Shown here piece by piece: positions 49,267-51,007 of a stretch of 51,007 nt of DNA. The notes under the pieces were generated by a model. The model was not told the origin of the DNA and searched no databases. It worked only from the letters and a program-made list of their open reading frames with translations. The stretch is from Bacteroidales bacterium (lineage in GTDB: Bacteria; Bacteroidota; Bacteroidia; Bacteroidales; P3). Every line of letters begins with the position of its first letter. Position 1 is the first letter of the stretch. The stretch is taken from the NCBI GenBank assembly GCA_030523765.1, contig JAUNHX010000014.1:1-51007 (forward strand), given 5' to 3'. A program made the position numbers and the translations under genes.

Positions 49267-49298
49267 AAAAGAGACACTATACCTAGTGTCTCTTTTGG
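49267..49298. terminator. Bidirectional intrinsic terminator
   Basis: AAAAGAGACACTA (49267-49279) pairs perfectly with TAGTGTCTCTTTT (49284-49296) around TACC. It serves the orphan gene on the plus strand and the rpsF-rpsR-rplI unit on the minus strand. Confidence 0.9.
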
Positions 49299-49320
49299 TA
49301 TTCATCTAATGATCACTTTC

Positions 49321-49770
49321 TTATTCAGCAACTACTTCGAGGTTGATCTCAGCTTTGATATCTTTGTAGATATTCACAGTAGCGGTATAGTTACCAATCT
49401 CTTTGATTTTGTTACCATCAACAACAATCTTTTTGCGATCTACGTCATAGTTGTGCTGCTCTTTGAGAGCCTCTGCAACTTGGATGTTGTTCACAGCACC
49501 GAAGAGTTGACCATTCTCACCAACCTTGGCAACAATCTTTACGCTCTTACCGTTGAGGGCAGCCATCTGAATATCAGCATCCTTACGGAGTTTTTCCTCT
49601 TTATGCTGACGCTGTTTGATGTTCTCAGCCAATATTTTTTTGTTGCTAGGAGTAGCGATGATAGCCATTCCCTGAGGAAGCAGGTAGTTGTTAGCGTAAC
49701 CGTTCTTAACGTTTACGATTTCATCTTTATAACCTAAGTTCTGTACGTCTTGAATGAGTATAATTTCCAT
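49321..49770 (-). CDS. rplI: 50S ribosomal protein L9
   Basis: This 149-residue protein starts at ATG 49770 (MEIILIQDVQNLGYKDEIVNV); the frame is open to 49800 but that region overlaps the end of rpsR spacing and lacks family similarity. The conserved N-terminal domain (VKNGYANNYLLPQGMAI) binds 23S rRNA; a long helix (ILAENIKQRQHKEEKL) links it to the C-terminal domain. It is the last gene of the rpsF-rpsR-rplI unit, 17 bases after rpsR. Confidence 0.95.
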   Translation of the reverse strand: MEIILIQDVQNLGYKDEIVNVKNGYANNYLLPQGMAIIATPSNKKILAENIKQRQHKEEKLRKDADIQMAALNGKSVKIVAKVGENGQLFGAVNNIQVAEALKEQHNYDVDRKKIVVDGNKIKEIGNYTATVNIYKDIKAEINLEVVAE

Positions 49771-49787
49771 TATTCTTCCTCCATGAT

Positions 49788-50054
49788 TTATTTTAAACAA
49801 TCGGCTACATAAGGCAGCAAAGCCAAATGGCGAGCACGCTTGATAGCTTTAGACACTTTTTTCTGGTACTTGTTCGAGGTACCGGTGATGCGGCGAGGCA
49901 GAATCTTGCCTTGCTCATTGACAAACTTCAACAAGAAGTCTGCATCCTTATAGTCAATATATTTAATGCCAAGTTTCTTGAAACGGCAATATTTCTTACG
50001 CTGAGTATCAACAGCGATGGGGGTCAGATATTTAATTTCGGTTTCGTTAGCCAT
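49788..50054 (-). CDS. rpsR: 30S ribosomal protein S18
   Basis: This 88-residue protein has the family core [23 protein letters not shown] and [29 protein letters not shown] (written in two parts: [28 protein letters not shown]). S18 binds 16S rRNA together with S6, which is encoded directly upstream, 47 bases away. Length is normal for Bacteroidota. Confidence 0.96.
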   Translation of the reverse strand: MANETEIKYLTPIAVDTQRKKYCRFKKLGIKYIDYKDADFLLKFVNEQGKILPRRITGTSNKYQKKVSKAIKRARHLALLPYVADCLK

Positions 50055-50101
50055 AACTATTCTTTTTTAGAGATCGTTTAAAGCGGTCTCACGTTCTTTA
50101 A

Positions 50102-50470
50102 TTATTCAGCAACAGGAGCCTCTTCGACTGCGGGCTGCTCTTTTCTATTGTTACGTTTCTTCTCGTTGTAAGCCACAGCGTGTTTGTCGAGCGACACGGT
50201 GAGGAAGCGGAGAAGACGCTCATCGCGCTTGTAAGCAACCTCAAGGTCAGCGATCACGCTACCTTCGGCTTTGAACTCGATTAGATAATAAAAACCGGTG
50301 GTTTTCTTTTTAATAGGATAAGCGAGTTTGCGCATACCCCAATTATTGGTGTACACGATCTCTGCACCTTTGCTTGTCAAGAAGTCGGTATACTTCTTTA
50401 CCGTTTCCTTCATCTGATCGTCAGACAAAACGGGAGTTACAATGAAAACGGTTTCGTACTGATTTACCAT
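50102..50470 (-). CDS. rpsF: 30S ribosomal protein S6
   Basis: This 122-residue protein matches S6: MVNQYETVFIVTPVLSDDQM at the start, the WGMRKLAYPIKKKTTGFYYLIEF strand (in part) and DERLLRFLTVSLD. The C-terminal tail is Lys/Asn then acidic (RKEQPAVEEAPVAE), as often seen in the phylum. It is first in the unit rpsF-rpsR-rplI. Confidence 0.96.
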   Translation of the reverse strand: MVNQYETVFIVTPVLSDDQMKETVKKYTDFLTSKGAEIVYTNNWGMRKLAYPIKKKTTGFYYLIEFKAEGSVIADLEVAYKRDERLLRFLTVSLDKHAVAYNEKKRNNRKEQPAVEEAPVAE

Positions 50471-50515
50471 TACTTTTTAATTTTTAAATTATTTATTGAT
50501 TAACAAAAAATTGGG

Positions 50516-50588
50516 AGCCACTTGACGGACTTGAACCGGCGACCTGCTCATTACGAATGAGCTGCTCTACCAACTGAGCTAAAGTGGC
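50516..50588 (-). tRNA. tRNA-Thr (anticodon CGT)
   Basis: This is 73 bases: acceptor GCCACTT with AAGTGGC, D-arm AGCTCAGTTGGTAGAGC, anticodon stem GCTCA/TGAGC with loop TTCGTAA (CGT), T-arm CCGGTTCAAGTCCG (about), discriminator T. No CCA is encoded. It reads ACG. Confidence 0.94.
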
Positions 50589-50616
50589 TGTTCTAACGGT
50601 GTTGTAGGCAGGAAAC

Positions 50617-50655
50617 AAAAAAAAGTCGAAGTTGGCTCGTCTCTCAACCTCGACT
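50617..50655 (-). terminator. Intrinsic terminator between tRNA-Pro and tRNA-Thr
   Basis: On the minus strand GTCGAGGTTG pairs with CAACTTCGAC (one G-T pair) around a ten-base loop and is followed by eight T. It therefore ends transcription of the upstream tRNAs before tRNA-Thr. Confidence 0.8.
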
Positions 50656-50660
50656 CAGTG

Positions 50661-50734
50661 TCGGGGTGATAAGACTCGAACTTACGACCTCCACGTCCCG
50701 AACGTGGCGCGCTAGCCAACTGCGCTACACCCCG
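50661..50734 (-). tRNA. tRNA-Pro (anticodon CGG)
   Basis: This is 74 bases: acceptor CGGGGTG with CACCCCG, anticodon stem CCACG/CGTGG with loop TTCGGGA (CGG), discriminator A, no encoded CCA. It reads CCG. Confidence 0.94.
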
Positions 50735-50739
50735 TTTTG

Positions 50740-50812
<73 letters not shown>

Positions 50813-50860
50813 AATTTCAGTATTTCAAACTTCTCTCTGCCAACGGTGGCCTTCATTTTG

Positions 50861-50943
50861 TACTCCGGGTGGGACTTGAACCCACACGACCTTGCGGTCA
50901 AGGGATTTTAAGTCCCTCGTGTCTACCATTCCACCACCAGAGC
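50861..50943 (-). tRNA. tRNA-Leu (anticodon TAA)
   Basis: This is 83 bases with a long variable arm (class II): acceptor GCTCTGG with CCGGAGT, anticodon stem AGGGA/TCCCT with loop CTTAAAA (TAA), discriminator A. It reads TTA. Confidence 0.93.
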
Positions 50944-50953
50944 AGACTAAAAG

Positions 50954-51007
<54 letters not shown>

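Overview
The window looks like a chromosomal piece of a Bacteroidales bacterium (phylum Bacteroidota). The evidence is: promoters of the Bacteroidota type (TAnnTTTG near -7, sometimes with TTTG near -33), four secreted proteins ending in type IX secretion (T9SS) sorting domains (two type A, two type B), many SusD-less outer-membrane barrels and lipoproteins, a large LepB with an inserted region, and tRNA genes that do not encode CCA. The family cannot be fixed from sequence reading alone; a T9SS-bearing Porphyromonadaceae/Paludibacteraceae-like lineage is a reasonable guess. No prophage, insertion sequence, CRISPR array or rRNA was seen.

Layout. 1-5.6 kb (+): a SPOR-domain membrane protein cut by the window edge, trmB, yebC, rsmI, htpG. 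5.6-10.3 kb (+): an unrecognised exported protein between repeat-rich spacers, an Mfa2/fimbrillin-like lipoprotein, and a C10 (streptopain-like) protease with a T9SS tail. 10.5-15 kb (-): a 55-residue ferredoxin, lepB, a transglutaminase-like lipoprotein, ruvC. 15.1-20.3 kb (+): a stand-alone kce (lysine-fermentation type beta-keto acid cleavage enzyme), a secreted peptidylarginine-deiminase-like enzyme with a T9SS tail, a TatD hydrolase, a family 2 glycosyltransferase, and trmH. 20.9-28.2 kb (-): a PepSY-like periplasmic protein, two paralogous outer-membrane barrels (one with a frameshifted C-terminus), secA, pspC, glmM. 28.3-36.6 kb (+): two modular T9SS type B proteins flanking a His/Cys-repeat protein and a YD-repeat-like exported protein, then an AGCS symporter, tRNA-Arg(CCG) and a CPBP protease. 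36.8-42.3 kb (-): three tandem paralogous lipoproteins (the middle one frameshifted), a dCMP deaminase, a small kinase and purE, a Gate-domain membrane protein, and a porin. 42.4-49.2 kb (+): an outer-membrane barrel, an S41 protease, an O-antigen-ligase-like protein, an M16 peptidase, a 666-base non-coding stretch with a striking hairpin, and one orphan conserved gene. 49.3-51 kb (-): rplI-rpsR-rpsF and a tRNA cluster (Thr, Pro, Lys, Leu, Gly).

Most of the window is housekeeping (translation, RNA modification, protein export, envelope precursor synthesis) interleaved with envelope and secreted proteins. LepB and SecA serve the Sec step that all the exported proteins need; T9SS cargo would then be moved across the outer membrane by machinery encoded elsewhere. 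The most notable observations are the two homopolymer-associated frameshifts that are visible only by comparison with neighbouring paralogues, the PPAD-like deiminase, the 33-base tandem repeat coding a metal-binding-type tail, the orphan kce, the heptanucleotide arrays in three intergenic regions, and the 23-bp inverted repeat at 47971-48042.
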